Of a stretch of 15,832 bases of DNA, positions 1 to 6,209 are shown piece after piece (the stretch's first letter is position 1; each line of letters starts with the position of its first letter). The stretch is from NCBI GenBank assembly GCA_023131935.1, contig JAGLYY010000121.1, forward strand, positions 1 to 15,832, in the 5' to 3' direction. This DNA is from Spirochaetales bacterium. Its GTDB lineage: Bacteria; Spirochaetota; Spirochaetia; JAGLYY01. A program made the translations under genes and the position numbers. A model generated the notes under the pieces. The model saw only the letters and a list, made by a program, of their open reading frames with translations. It was not told where the DNA came from and made no database searches.

Positions 1-959
1 TCAGGAGGCGCCGACGGGGTCCATGGCGGCTTGGGAGCGTCGGAACCGGCACTGTGGATGGTGATCCCTTCGTGAGTAATACTGCCGATAGCTGGAACTT
101 CCGGTCCCGTTGGAGGAGCAGGAGGTGACCATTCCTCCCTGTCAAGGTTCTTCACCTGTACTTTTATCTCAAGCACAAGATCCTCTTCGGGGTCAACGGG
201 AGGTGTGAAGGGGAGGGCAAGAGATTTTTGAGGCGAAACGATGATCCCCTCTTCTACAACCCGAAAACTTTCCGGAGACAGGCGGCCGTTTATTCCCGTT
301 ACTGATCCGCTTTCCATGGGAATGGTCCTGATGCCGGTGAAGGCTGTTTTTAGCATTCCGGTACGGAGTCCCAGGGTAATGGAATCATCCTGGAAAGAAA
401 GCGGGTTACTTGACCCTGTGTTCATGGACTCAATAAGGAGAACTTCAGTATCCGCGGTGTCCCTGATAACACTGGCATGGATCAGGTCCCTGGATCTGCG
501 GTTAAGGGTTTCGGTAAAATCGGTAAGGTCCCCTCCCCGAAAACGGAACAGGACCTCCTTGTCCCCGACAGTAAATCCGTAGGTCCCTTCAGGAACAGCA
601 AAATCCTTATCGATGGAGCGGGAGAGAAAACGGTCTGCCTGGGCAGTCTGGATTATTTCTATGTCGGTTGTGCTTTCAACCGCTTCCCGTGTAGCTGAAG
701 CGGTGAGGATGGAATCATCTGAGCTGCTGCCTGTCCTGTTCTGGAAGGGGTTTTGAAATCCATAGAGAGTTTTCGCGGCGCTTTCCAACCGGCCGATTGA
801 CCGGTTAACCTGCTGCCAGACAACCTTCTGCTTTTTAAAAGTCTCAACCCGGCCCTCTAACCGGTTCAGAGGTATCCGCTCCAGCTTCATGAGGTCATCT
901 ATCATCTTTTGGGTGTTGAATCTGCTGTTTGAGACACCGGGGATGGATATATCTGACAT
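1..959 (-). CDS. fliD: FliD, flagellar hook-associated protein 2 (filament cap), N-terminal part
   Basis: An open frame of 319 codons runs without a stop from an ATG at 959 to the left window edge, so the C-terminal part is missing. The start reads MSDISIPGVSNSRFNTQKMI, then DDLMKLERIPLNRLE and a heptad-rich stretch containing KQKVVWQQVNRSIGRLE. This is the family's N-terminal coiled-coil D0/D1 region, with the usual 'IPGV..S..dt..mi..lm..e..pl..le' pattern. FliD caps the growing filament and helps fold exported flagellin; in spirochaetes this happens in the periplasm, and export is by the flagellar type III apparatus, so no signal peptide is expected or seen. It lies 29 bp after flaG in the same direction, the common flaG-fliD order. 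Oddity: there is no AGGAGG; a run of ten G ends 7 nt before the start codon. Family assignment is firm from the N-terminus; the C-terminal domain cannot be judged. Confidence 0.9.
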   Translation of the reverse strand, partial: MSDISIPGVSNSRFNTQKMIDDLMKLERIPLNRLEGRVETFKKQKVVWQQVNRSIGRLESAAKTLYGFQNPFQNRTGSSSDDSILTASATREAVESTTDIEIIQTAQADRFLSRSIDKDFAVPEGTYGFTVGDKEVLFRFRGGDLTDFTETLNRRSRDLIHASVIRDTADTEVLLIESMNTGSSNPLSFQDDSITLGLRTGMLKTAFTGIRTIPMESGSVTGINGRLSPESFRVVEEGIIVSPQKSLALPFTPPVDPEEDLVLEIKVQVKNLDREEWSPPAPPTGPEVPAIGSITHEGITIHSAGSDAPKPPWTPSAPP

Positions 960-966
960 CTGTTAT

Positions 967-976
967 CCCCCCCCCC
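967..976 (-). repeat. Poly-G tract (10 G) in the fliD ribosome binding position
   Basis: Ten consecutive G on the minus strand end 7 nt before the fliD ATG (spacer ATAACAG). No other Shine-Dalgarno-like sequence is present, so the tract itself probably pairs with the anti-SD CCUCC. Homopolymer tracts of this length can change length by slippage; poly-G tracts are known to modulate some spirochaete promoters (Treponema pallidum tpr genes). Whether this one varies is inference. Confidence 0.6.
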
Positions 977-988
977 AATGAAAGATTG

Positions 989-1339
989 TTAAATTTCCTG
1001 ATCGAACAGAAGTCCTATAATCTCTCGCATCCGAATATGGAGCCGCTGCAGCTCTTCGGGGGGAACCTCCCTAATAACCTTATCGGTTTCGCTGTCAATC
1101 ACCTTTACGACAACCTCACCGAGTTCCCTGTTGATAGAAAACTGGAGTCTCCTGTTGAGAGAGGAGGTAATGTTGAGGACCTTCCGCAGGTAGCTTATGA
1201 GTTCTTCTCTGCTGCGAACAGGTCTATTTTGAGGCTGTTTTTGTTCCTTTTCAACGAGTTTCCGTTTTTTTGCAGCATCTTTTTGTTGTTGTTCTCGAAC
1301 GGAAATTCCGTTATGAATCCCCTGTATTTCCTGTTCCAT
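989..1339 (-). CDS. flaG: FlaG family protein
   Basis: A 116-residue protein. The first part is polar, rich in Lys/Gln, and looks flexible. The C-terminal half carries the FlaG signature QFSINRELGEVVVKVIDSET followed by DKVIREVPPEEL, a beta-strand-rich region ending in a helix. I chose the ATG at 1339 because GAGGAAA sits about 6 nt upstream; an in-frame ATG at 1390 would add 17 residues encoded by a GC-rich hairpin and lacks a good ribosome binding site. FlaG proteins influence filament length and usually sit between flagellin and fliD, as here (flaB, then flaG, then fliD). The exact biochemical role is not well known for the family. Confidence 0.82.
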   Translation of the reverse strand: MEQEIQGIHNGISVREQQQKDAAKKRKLVEKEQKQPQNRPVRSREELISYLRKVLNITSSLNRRLQFSINRELGEVVVKVIDSETDKVIREVPPEELQRLHIRMREIIGLLFDQEI

Positions 1340-1401
1340 AAAGCTTTCCTCATGGAAAACGATGAGAAGGGGGGCGCGAGCCCCTCCCATCGAAAAGTAC
1401 T

Positions 1402-1430
1402 TAAAGAGATGACGTCCAGAAATCTCTTTA
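1402..1430 (-). terminator. Candidate intrinsic terminator after flaB
   Basis: Perfect 9-bp inverted repeat TAAAGAGAT / ATCTCTTTA with an 11-nt loop, 27 bp past the flaB stop at 1458. On the minus strand it is followed within a few bases by ACTTTTCG, a weak T run. It may reduce readthrough from the highly expressed flagellin into flaG-fliD rather than stop it. Confidence 0.45.
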
Positions 1431-1457
1431 CCTGAACGGATAATACCACAAATGCTC

Positions 1458-2303
1458 TTACAGTAGCTGAAGTACTGACTGAGATTTGGTGTTAGCCTGG
1501 GCCAGCATGGCTGTGCCCGCCTGCACCAGAATCTGGTTCTTTACGTACTGGACCATCTCGGAAGCCATATCAACATCCCTGATTCGTGATTCAGCAGCCT
1601 GAAGATTCTCAGCTGCGATGGCAACACCTACTGAAGCCATCTCGAATCGGTTCTGATAGGCACCAAGATCGGCACGCTGAGCTGAAATCTGTCTGAGCGC
1701 ACTGTCAACTGTCCCAATAGCCATGTTGGCGTTTTCGGGGGTATCAATCTGGAGTGTCTCGCCGGTACCCTGAGCATTCTCGATGCCGAGAGCCTCAGCG
1801 GACATATTCCCGATGTATATCTTTTCGTTTTGGTCCATATTCGCGCCGACCTGGATCTGCATTGTGCGGGGTCCATCTTGGGCGAAGGCACCGGTGAGCA
1901 TATTCATGCCGTTGAACTGAGCATGAGATGCAATCCTGTTGATCTCGTCAATCAGCTGAGAAACCTCAACCTGGATCTGTGCCCGGTCTTCATCGGTGTA
2001 AATACCGTTTGAGGACTGGACGGAAAGTTCTCTGAGCCTGTGCATAATATCCTGGGTTTCCTGAAGATATCCTTCAGCTGTCTGGATAAAGGCAACACCA
2101 TTCTGGATGTTTCTTTCTGCCTGGTTCAGACCCCTTATCTGGCCTCTGAGCTTTTCGGATACCGCAAGTCCGGAAGCGTCGTCTCCGGCGCGGTTAATCC
2201 TCATACCAGAACTCAGTTTCTCGATGTTTTTGTTAACACTGAGGTCCATAACTCCTAACTGACGGTTGGCGTACATAGCGCTCATGTTGTGATTAATAAT
2301 CAT
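1458..2303 (-). CDS. flaB: Flagellin FlaB, periplasmic filament core protein (paralogue 1)
   Basis: A 281-residue flagellin. The N-terminal D0/D1 region starts MIINHNMSAMYANRQ and continues with SGMRINRAGDDASGLAVSEK and QTAEGYLQETQDIMHRL. The C-terminal D1/D0 region contains DLGAYQNRFE, ESRIRDVDMASEMV and the end AGTAMLAQANTKSQSVLQLL. There is no signal peptide, as expected for export through the flagellar type III channel, and the variable central domain is short, typical of spirochaete FlaB (about 285 aa). A strong AAGGAGGG lies 5 nt before ATG. It lies downstream of a second flaB in the same direction; the 248-bp gap holds a candidate promoter and several inverted repeats, and the leader hairpin at 2327-2347 suggests CsrA control. 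Identity as FlaB is secure; the number (FlaB1, 2 or 3) cannot be assigned. Confidence 0.96.
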   Translation of the reverse strand: MIINHNMSAMYANRQLGVMDLSVNKNIEKLSSGMRINRAGDDASGLAVSEKLRGQIRGLNQAERNIQNGVAFIQTAEGYLQETQDIMHRLRELSVQSSNGIYTDEDRAQIQVEVSQLIDEINRIASHAQFNGMNMLTGAFAQDGPRTMQIQVGANMDQNEKIYIGNMSAEALGIENAQGTGETLQIDTPENANMAIGTVDSALRQISAQRADLGAYQNRFEMASVGVAIAAENLQAAESRIRDVDMASEMVQYVKNQILVQAGTAMLAQANTKSQSVLQLL

Positions 2304-2326
2304 TTATTCCCTCCTTGAAAGGTTAA

Positions 2327-2347
2327 AAGAGGCTTCCTTTGCCTCTT
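2327..2347 (-). promoter_or_regulatory. GGA-loop hairpin upstream of flaB RBS (candidate CsrA site)
   Basis: On the minus strand a 7-bp perfect stem AAGAGGC / GCCTCTT encloses the loop AAAGGAA. About 10 nt downstream is the Shine-Dalgarno AAGGAGGG, a second GGA. A GGA-in-loop site plus a GGA in the Shine-Dalgarno is the known arrangement for CsrA repression of flagellin (hag in Bacillus; flaB in Borrelia). The hairpin is seen directly; CsrA binding is inferred. Confidence 0.6.
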
Positions 2348-2540
2348 AGTGGACATTGCCTGCAGGGGAAATACAGAAGACTACTTTCGCGCCTCTTCTG
2401 CTCCGTTCTATTCCCCCGCGCGACAAGGAGACGCCTCCGACCATCGGTACTACCGAGAAAGCCGGAAACTCTCCTTATCATTCGCAAGTCCCCTTTCTAA
2501 AGGGATATTTTCAAAGAACGACGGAAGTTAACCAATCTAC

Positions 2541-2569
2541 ACTATAATAACCTAACTGAGAAGTTGCAA
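2541..2569 (-). promoter_or_regulatory. Candidate sigma-70 promoter for flaB (1458-2303)
   Basis: Minus strand: -35 TTGCAA (2569-2564), 17-nt spacer, -10 TATAGT (2546-2541), overlapping the last codons of the upstream flaB. Predicted start is near 2534, giving a leader of about 230 nt that holds several inverted repeats: 2491-2504, 2444-2456, CAGAAGA/TCTTCTG at 2374-2400, and the GGA-loop hairpin. It would allow separate dosage of the two flagellins. Confidence 0.4.
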
Positions 2570-3412
2570 GATTGACTGAGTTTTCATGTTGGCCTGGGCC
2601 AGCATTGCAGTTCCGGTCTGAACCAGTATCTGGTTCTTTGTATATTCAACCATTTCAGCAGCCATGTCCGTGTCCCGGATTCTGCTTTCTGCTGCCTGCA
2701 GGTTCTCAGCGCCAATATCAAGGCCAACAACAGCATGTTCAAGCCTGTTCTGATACGCACCAAGATCCGCACGCTGTTTGTTAACCTTTCTGAGTGCGGC
2801 ATCAACAGTACCAATAGCTTTGTTCGCGGAATCAGGATCTTCCATAGTGATAATACCTTCTCCAGCCACCTCTTTAAGACCAAGAGAACGGCTTGTCATG
2901 GTTCCGATGAATACCCGCTCTCTCTGATCCATGTTAGCGCCGATATGGAACCACATGGAAGCGGTGACAACATTTTCTCCGGAATCAACAGCAAATCGGC
3001 CGGTTAACATATTCATACCGTTAAACTGAGCGTGGGAGGCAATCCGGTCTACTTCATCGACGAGCTGAGAGATCTCCACCTGGATTTGCATCCTGTCTTC
3101 ATCACTGTAGATACCGTTTGCTGATTGTACTGCAAGCTCTCTTATCCGGTGCATGATATCCTGGGTCTCCTGAAGATAGCCTTCGGTTGTCTGAATGAAA
3201 GAAATACCGTTTGAGGCATTAGCAGAAGCCTGAAGGAGACCTCGAATCTGGGCGCGCATCTTTTCAGATACAGCAAGACCGGAAGCATCATCTCCCGCGC
3301 GATTGATTCTTAAGCCTGATGCAAGTTTTTCCATGTTTTTCGTCACCTGATTGTGGGTAACTTTGAGTTTGTTTTGAGCGAACAGCGCACTCATGTTGTG
3401 ATTTATGATCAT
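2552..3412 (-). CDS. flaB: Flagellin FlaB, periplasmic filament core protein (paralogue 2)
   Basis: A 286-residue flagellin, clearly paralogous to the gene at 1458-2303. It has the same N-terminal MIINHNMSA, RINRAGDDASGLAVSEKM and TTEGYLQETQDIMHRI, and the same C-terminal DLGAYQNRLE, ESRIRDTDMAAEMVEY and TGTAMLAQANMKTQSILQLL. The central segment (around residues 165-205, for example VDSGENVVTASMWFHIGANM) differs and is slightly longer than in the neighbour. No signal peptide is present. GGAGG lies 6 nt before the ATG. A sigma-28-like promoter lies about 210 bp upstream and a GGA-loop hairpin about 25 nt before the start. Spirochaetes usually carry several FlaB proteins that co-assemble into the core under a FlaA sheath. 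Confidence 0.96.
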   Translation of the reverse strand: MIINHNMSALFAQNKLKVTHNQVTKNMEKLASGLRINRAGDDASGLAVSEKMRAQIRGLLQASANASNGISFIQTTEGYLQETQDIMHRIRELAVQSANGIYSDEDRMQIQVEISQLVDEVDRIASHAQFNGMNMLTGRFAVDSGENVVTASMWFHIGANMDQRERVFIGTMTSRSLGLKEVAGEGIITMEDPDSANKAIGTVDAALRKVNKQRADLGAYQNRLEHAVVGLDIGAENLQAAESRIRDTDMAAEMVEYTKNQILVQTGTAMLAQANMKTQSILQLLS

Positions 3413-3436
3413 ATTTTCCTCCGTGAAAGCATGTAA

Positions 3437-3452
3437 CGGGCATCCTTGCCCG
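3437..3452 (-). promoter_or_regulatory. GGA-loop hairpin CGGGC-AAGGAT-GCCCG upstream of flaB RBS (candidate CsrA site)
   Basis: Minus strand: a 5-bp GC-rich stem presents AAGGAT in its loop, matching the core of the CsrA/RsmA consensus (CARGGAUG). About 14 nt downstream is the Shine-Dalgarno CACGGAGGA, a second GGA. The same architecture precedes the other flaB, although the stem sequences are unrelated, so the shared element is the structure and the GGA rather than copied DNA. Confidence 0.65.
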
Positions 3453-3541
3453 AATATTCACGATCCCCGACGAGGGACCTCAGGACATTTTTTTTCTGGT
3501 ATATTGCCCCCTTTTTTTGAAAAATTCCCCTAAACCAGTCT

Positions 3542-3570
3542 AAAAAAAAGCCGATCATTAGAATGATAGG
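3542..3570 (-). terminator. Intrinsic-terminator-like hairpin in the flaB upstream region
   Basis: Minus strand: CCTATCAT, loop TCTA, ATGATCGG, then C and eight T. The stem has one internal mismatch. It could end readthrough from the pilZ gene (3716-4540). But it lies downstream of the sigma-28-like promoter at 3624-3651, so for that transcript it would be a leader attenuator. The rest of 3413-3715 holds poly-A/poly-T stretches and no convincing gene. Confidence 0.45.
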
Positions 3571-3623
3571 GGGAAGAAGGCTCTGAACCCGCCTATATGA
3601 GTGCAGTCCTTCCCTCGTTCTTT

Positions 3624-3651
3624 TCATCGACCCCCGCCTCCTTAATCTTTA
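3624..3651 (-). promoter_or_regulatory. Sigma-28 (FliA)-like promoter for flaB (2552-3412)
   Basis: Minus strand: TAAAGATT (3651-3644), 12-nt spacer, GTCGATGA (3631-3624). The flagellar sigma-28 consensus is TAAAGTTT, 11 nt, GCCGATAA, so it matches at 7 of 8 and 6 of 8 positions with one extra spacer base. It is the only good match I found near the flagellin genes. Predicted leader is about 200 nt. Confidence 0.5.
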
Positions 3652-3715
3652 AGAAAAAACCATATTATTATTATGAAAAAGATAAAAAAACAGGGGAAAA
3701 GGAAGTGATAATGGC

Positions 3716-4540
3716 TTAGCTTTGTATTTTGATATGATTCTGGACCCGTTTTGAGCTCAGGAAATCATTGATACGCATTTTATATTCAATGGGAACCAGC
3801 TCTTCAGCAAATTGTATGGCAAGAGCAGCGATATCTTTCCTTCCTTCTACCGGTTCAAAACGGACAACTATCCCTTTCAGATGAAAAACAGGATTATCCT
3901 CCATCTCTATCCTGAGGGTCGCCGGCTTACTGATAAGAAATTTTGCAATGCCGGGGATGATGACCTTAGCACCTGAGAAGGAGAGATCCCTGATTATGCA
4001 TTTCCTGGGAATATTCTGGATGAGGATATGGGCGGTTTTGGATTTGAGTCCAAGCCTGCGAATGTTTTCGGGATGTATCGGAATCCGTTCCTCTTTCCGT
4101 TTCTTTGAATTAATATTGGTTTCCAGAAGTTTCCCTAGAATCCAAATAAGATCGTCAGGAGGACGCTGGGTGTAGGTGAGAGAAACAAAGTTCAGGTTCG
4201 GATTTTCTTTACTGTAAGGATTAAAACCGGTGATCTTTGCGCTGATAAAAAATTGAATCGGATCGGTCTTGTCGCTTAAGCCAAAAGAAAAACGGAGGTT
4301 TACAAGATTATTTGCACTTCTTATCTTCTCATGAAGAGTTTCTGAGATATTCCCAATCACCTTGGCCCCAACAAAAGAGGTTGAGTAAATGACACAGGGC
4401 CATTGGTCTCCAAGGCATTTCAGGAAGACCTGCTGGGGCTGCAGCTTGACAGCGCGTATTACATCCTTATTGAAGGTTAGATCAATTGTACGGAAGAGGT
4501 CGTAATATCGTGTTATCTGCTGACTGGTGATTACTGCCAT
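3716..4540 (-). CDS. PilZ-domain protein, PlzA-like c-di-GMP receptor
   Basis: A 274-residue cytoplasmic protein without signal peptide or membrane segments. The C-terminal PilZ domain has both ligand motifs: R148-K-E-E-R152 (RxxxR) and D185-L-S187-F-S-G190 ([D/N]xSxxG). Residues 1-140 form a second domain (YYDLFRTIDLTFNKDVIRAV, CLGDQWPCVIYSTS) that resembles the spirochaetal PilZ-like N-terminal domain of PlzA-type proteins. PlzA proteins bind c-di-GMP and affect motility, metabolism and virulence in Borrelia and Treponema. The location beside flaB fits a motility link, but the protein's target is unknown. The ATG at 4540 has no strong Shine-Dalgarno. A strong promoter at 4686-4714 gives a leader of about 140 nt dominated by the inverted repeat at 4582-4674, so translation control is plausible. 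Confidence 0.85.
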   Translation of the reverse strand: MAVITSQQITRYYDLFRTIDLTFNKDVIRAVKLQPQQVFLKCLGDQWPCVIYSTSFVGAKVIGNISETLHEKIRSANNLVNLRFSFGLSDKTDPIQFFISAKITGFNPYSKENPNLNFVSLTYTQRPPDDLIWILGKLLETNINSKKRKEERIPIHPENIRRLGLKSKTAHILIQNIPRKCIIRDLSFSGAKVIIPGIAKFLISKPATLRIEMEDNPVFHLKGIVVRFEPVEGRKDIAALAIQFAEELVPIEYKMRINDFLSSKRVQNHIKIQS

Positions 4541-4581
4541 AGTTTATTTCAGGCCGTCCCTTAACTTAATCTCACTGAAAC

Positions 4582-4674
4582 GAGGCTGTTCTTAGCGCTA
4601 TATATGGTGTCTTCATATTTTAATACACTATATATAGAGCTGAAATATAGTACTATTAATTAACGAACAGCCTC
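4582..4674 (-). repeat. 93-bp nested inverted repeat (MITE-like or structured leader)
   Basis: Outer perfect 10-bp terminal inverted repeats GAGGCTGTTC (4582-4591) and GAACAGCCTC (4665-4674). Inside is a second inverted repeat, 4595-4610 against 4625-4640, matching at 14 of 16 positions (CTATATAT...ATATATAG, GTGT...ACAC) around a 14-nt loop. A short palindrome ATAGTACTAT lies at 4647-4656. The interior is very AT-rich and has no gene. The terminal sequence looks like a transposon end, but I see no target-site duplication. It lies wholly between the predicted pilZ transcription start (about 4679) and the pilZ ATG, so the RNA leader should fold on it. Confidence 0.7.
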
Positions 4675-4685
4675 ATTTACACCGT

Positions 4686-4714
4686 ATTATCTGTGTTCTC
4701 TGATACACTGTCAA
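4686..4714 (-). promoter_or_regulatory. Sigma-70 promoter for the PilZ gene
   Basis: Minus strand: -35 TTGACA (4714-4709), 17-nt spacer, -10 GATAAT (4691-4686). Near-consensus. The predicted start near 4679 is only about 5 nt before the inverted repeat element. Confidence 0.7.
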
Positions 4715-4754
4715 CTGTATTGAGGTTGGGAACAGATGAAAGGTTGAAAGAAAA

Positions 4755-4929
4755 CCCCGCAGTGCCGCTCGGAGAAAATCTCTTGAACTCCGAAAGTTCA
4801 AGTGGGTTTCCTATACGGGGCATCCAGTATCCCCGCACAAGTCAGGGATGCAATTCAACCTCGTAAAGCGGAATCCCGTCTAATAGGGTTGACCCAAGAG
4901 ACTTTAACCCCCTCCCGAACACCGCAGGG
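4755..4929 (-). ncRNA. ssrS: 6S RNA
   Basis: About 175 nt, not coding. The ends pair: 5' CCCTGCGGTG plus TCGG with 3' CCGA plus CACTGCGGGG, a terminal stem of 14 bp with one asymmetric bulge. GAG/CTC continues it to a large central bubble. The 3' side of the bubble carries the hairpin CTTGAACT / AGTTCAAG, typical of 6S RNAs. The upper arm is a long rod: GGGT/ACCC, CCTAT/ATAGG, ACGGG/CCCGT and GCATCC/GGATGC pair in order. The 3' end is followed by TTTTC. It begins about 5 nt after the zapA stop; zapA-ssrS adjacency is conserved in many bacteria. 6S RNA binds sigma-70 RNA polymerase as an open-promoter mimic and represses transcription in stationary phase. A TATAAT at 4967-4962 inside zapA (poor -35) could be its own promoter; otherwise it is processed from the operon transcript. 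Ends are estimated from the stem. Confidence 0.85.
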
Positions 4930-4933
4930 TCAA

Positions 4934-5218
4934 TTACTGCAGGCTATTTTCAATACGGTCCATTATAGACCGGGTTATTCGTTTTATTTCTTCTTCATCC
5001 TGCCCTGACGGAGCCTTTTGACGAAAAAGGTCGTCAGTAATAAGGATTGCAGTAAGTATAGCGACCTTCAGGGGGTCTTTCACCGCCATAGAACCTTCCA
5101 CCTCAGTGATCCGGTCGTGAACATAATCCAGTATACGGGAAAGATACACTGAGTCTTCGTCAGTTTGAATGGTAAAGGAGGTGCCCAGCATCTGGATACG
5201 GACTTGTTCCTTTCCCAT
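4934..5218 (-). CDS. zapA: Cell division protein ZapA
   Basis: A 94-residue protein: MGKEQVRIQMLGTSFTIQTD, then YLSRILDYVHDRITEVEG and DPLKVAILTAILITDDLF, then an acidic-basic C-terminal helix. This is the ZapA pattern: a small beta domain that wraps, then a long coiled-coil helix for tetramerisation. ZapA bundles FtsZ filaments at the division ring. I start it at 5218, where the Shine-Dalgarno TAGGA (overlapping the previous gene's TAG stop) is 5 nt upstream; a longer frame to 5395 would overlap the preceding gene and has no family support. It is the last coding gene of the infC operon, and the 6S RNA follows at once. Confidence 0.85.
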   Translation of the reverse strand: MGKEQVRIQMLGTSFTIQTDEDSVYLSRILDYVHDRITEVEGSMAVKDPLKVAILTAILITDDLFRQKAPSGQDEEEIKRITRSIMDRIENSLQ

Positions 5219-5225
5219 ATCGGTC

Positions 5226-5612
5226 CTAGAAAATATCCAGTTCGCCCGTTTGCGGTTGTTCAGAGTTATTCCCCTCCCCCTCATCCTGTTCTTCAGGTGG
5301 GGAGGTAACATCGGGCTTTTCTGCCTGTTTGGCTTGTACAGGAGGGGAATCATTCGATTGTATTGAAGATCCCTCTCCGCCAAGTTCATCTTCAAGGCGA
5401 TCCAATTGACTTAAAGCTGTAAGAATACCCTTTTCGATCTCTCCCTGTCCCTGTTTAAAATCTTCAATAAGCACTTCAAGATCTCCAACCTTCTTTTCAT
5501 AAGAGGAAAGGGTCTTTTTTAAGGCGGTATTTTCCTGCTGAAGGGTACGAATACGCTCAACCGCCTTGGTAACTTTGAGGTCCAGGCTCCGGATTTGATC
5601 AAGGGTGATCAT
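5226..5612 (-). CDS. Small coiled-coil protein, ZapB-like, unknown function
   Basis: A 128-residue acidic protein. Residues 5-75 form a heptad coiled coil (IRSLDLKVTKAVERIRTLQQ and onward). Residues 80-128 are a disordered tail rich in Glu, Gln, Pro and Ser, ending TGELDIF. No enzyme motif, signal peptide or membrane segment is visible. It starts 3 nt after the rplT stop with AGAGGT as ribosome binding site, and ends 7 nt before zapA, so all three are likely translationally coupled. The position next to zapA and the coiled coil suggest a ZapB-like partner of the division ring. That is inference; sequence similarity to ZapB beyond the coiled coil cannot be claimed. The short hydrophobic C-terminal peptide could be a partner-binding tail. 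Confidence 0.7.
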   Translation of the reverse strand: MITLDQIRSLDLKVTKAVERIRTLQQENTALKKTLSSYEKKVGDLEVLIEDFKQGQGEIEKGILTALSQLDRLEDELGGEGSSIQSNDSPPVQAKQAEKPDVTSPPEEQDEGEGNNSEQPQTGELDIF

Positions 5613-5615
5613 AAA

Positions 5616-5975
5616 CTATACCTCTAGAGCCTCTTTCGCTTTCGATACGAGGGCACTAAACCCGGAAGGGTCTTCAATGGCCATGTTAGAAAGGGCTTTC
5701 CGGTTAATCTGGATATTTGCCTTGGAGAGGCCATTGATAAACCGGGAGTAGCTCATCTCCTCCGCCCGGCAGGATGCAGAGATTCTGGCAATCCAGAGAT
5801 GTCTAAAATCCCTTTTTCTCCGTTTCCTGTCGCGGTATGCATATTGGCCGGCTTTCCGCACGGCATCTTTCGCGGTTCTTAAGAGTTTGCTGCGGCGTCC
5901 CCAAAACCCCTTTGCTTGTTTTAGTGTTTTTTTACGGCGTTCGCTTCGCCTGGTTCCATCAACTGCGCGTGGCAT
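5616..5975 (-). CDS. rplT: 50S ribosomal protein L20
   Basis: A 119-residue, highly basic protein with the full L20 pattern: MPRAVDGTRRSERRKKTLKQ, KGFWGRRSKLLRTAKDAV, AYRDRKRRKRDFRHLWIARI, SRFINGLSKANIQINRKALS and a C-terminal globular end. Length is normal. L20 binds 23S rRNA early in 50S assembly, and in several bacteria also represses its own operon. AAGGAG lies 11 nt before the ATG, 23 bp after rpmI, in the conserved infC-rpmI-rplT order. Confidence 0.98.
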   Translation of the reverse strand: MPRAVDGTRRSERRKKTLKQAKGFWGRRSKLLRTAKDAVRKAGQYAYRDRKRRKRDFRHLWIARISASCRAEEMSYSRFINGLSKANIQINRKALSNMAIEDPSGFSALVSKAKEALEV

Positions 5976-5998
5976 CTATCTCGAACTCCTTTCGATCC

Positions 5999-6196
5999 TT
6001 AACCGTATGGTAATAATTTTCTTGCTTTCTTCTGCTCCGCGGCACTGAGGATCCCTGAATGCCTCAGGTTCCTTTTCCGTTTAGTGCTTTTCTTCGTAAG
6101 GATGTGTCGTAATCCCTGTTTCTTGTACTTAACCTTACCTGAGGCTGTAAGCTTATACCGCTTGGCAGCGGCTTTTCTCGTTTTCATCTTTGGCAT
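5999..6196 (-). CDS. rpmI: 50S ribosomal protein L35
   Basis: A 65-residue basic protein, MPKMKTRKAAAKRYKLTASG ending RKLLPYG, the complete L35 family pattern (KTRKAAAKRF, the HILTKKS-type core, RKLLPY). It is a late-binding 50S protein. GAGGGAC, overlapping the infC stop codon, serves as ribosome binding site, and the gap to infC is 13 bp, so the two are coupled. Confidence 0.98.
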   Translation of the reverse strand: MPKMKTRKAAAKRYKLTASGKVKYKKQGLRHILTKKSTKRKRNLRHSGILSAAEQKKARKLLPYG

Positions 6197-6209
6197 AAAA
6201 ATTGTCCCT

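Noticed and set aside
929..1435. A 168-codon plus-strand frame antisense to flaG.
   Set aside because: It mirrors flaG, whose product is recognisable, has no ribosome binding site, and its composition follows the antisense of the real gene.
2371..2547. Short plus-strand frames between the two flaB genes.
   Set aside because: The region is explained as a leader with several inverted repeats; the frames lack ribosome binding sites and family likeness.
3409..3627. A 72-codon minus-strand frame with a good AGGAGG, a hydrophobic stretch, and an ATGA overlap with flaB.
   Set aside because: Its start codon coincides with the sigma-28-like -10 box, so the flagellar transcript would not contain it. 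It is interrupted by a terminator-like hairpin and poly-A/T tracts, overlaps the GGA-loop hairpin, and resembles no family.
4755..4929. The structured RNA as SRP RNA, tmRNA or RNase P RNA.
   Set aside because: It lacks the SRP GGAA-type apical loop context, the tmRNA tRNA-like ends, and the RNase P GAGGAAAGTC core; the rod with a central bubble and zapA adjacency fits 6S RNA.
4802..5008. A 68-codon plus-strand frame across the 6S RNA and zapA end.
   Set aside because: It lies antisense to a structured RNA and a real gene, and has no ribosome binding site.
5219..5395. 59-residue extension of ZapA from an upstream start.
   Set aside because: It overlaps the coiled-coil gene in another frame and has no resemblance to ZapA; the start at 5218 has its own Shine-Dalgarno.
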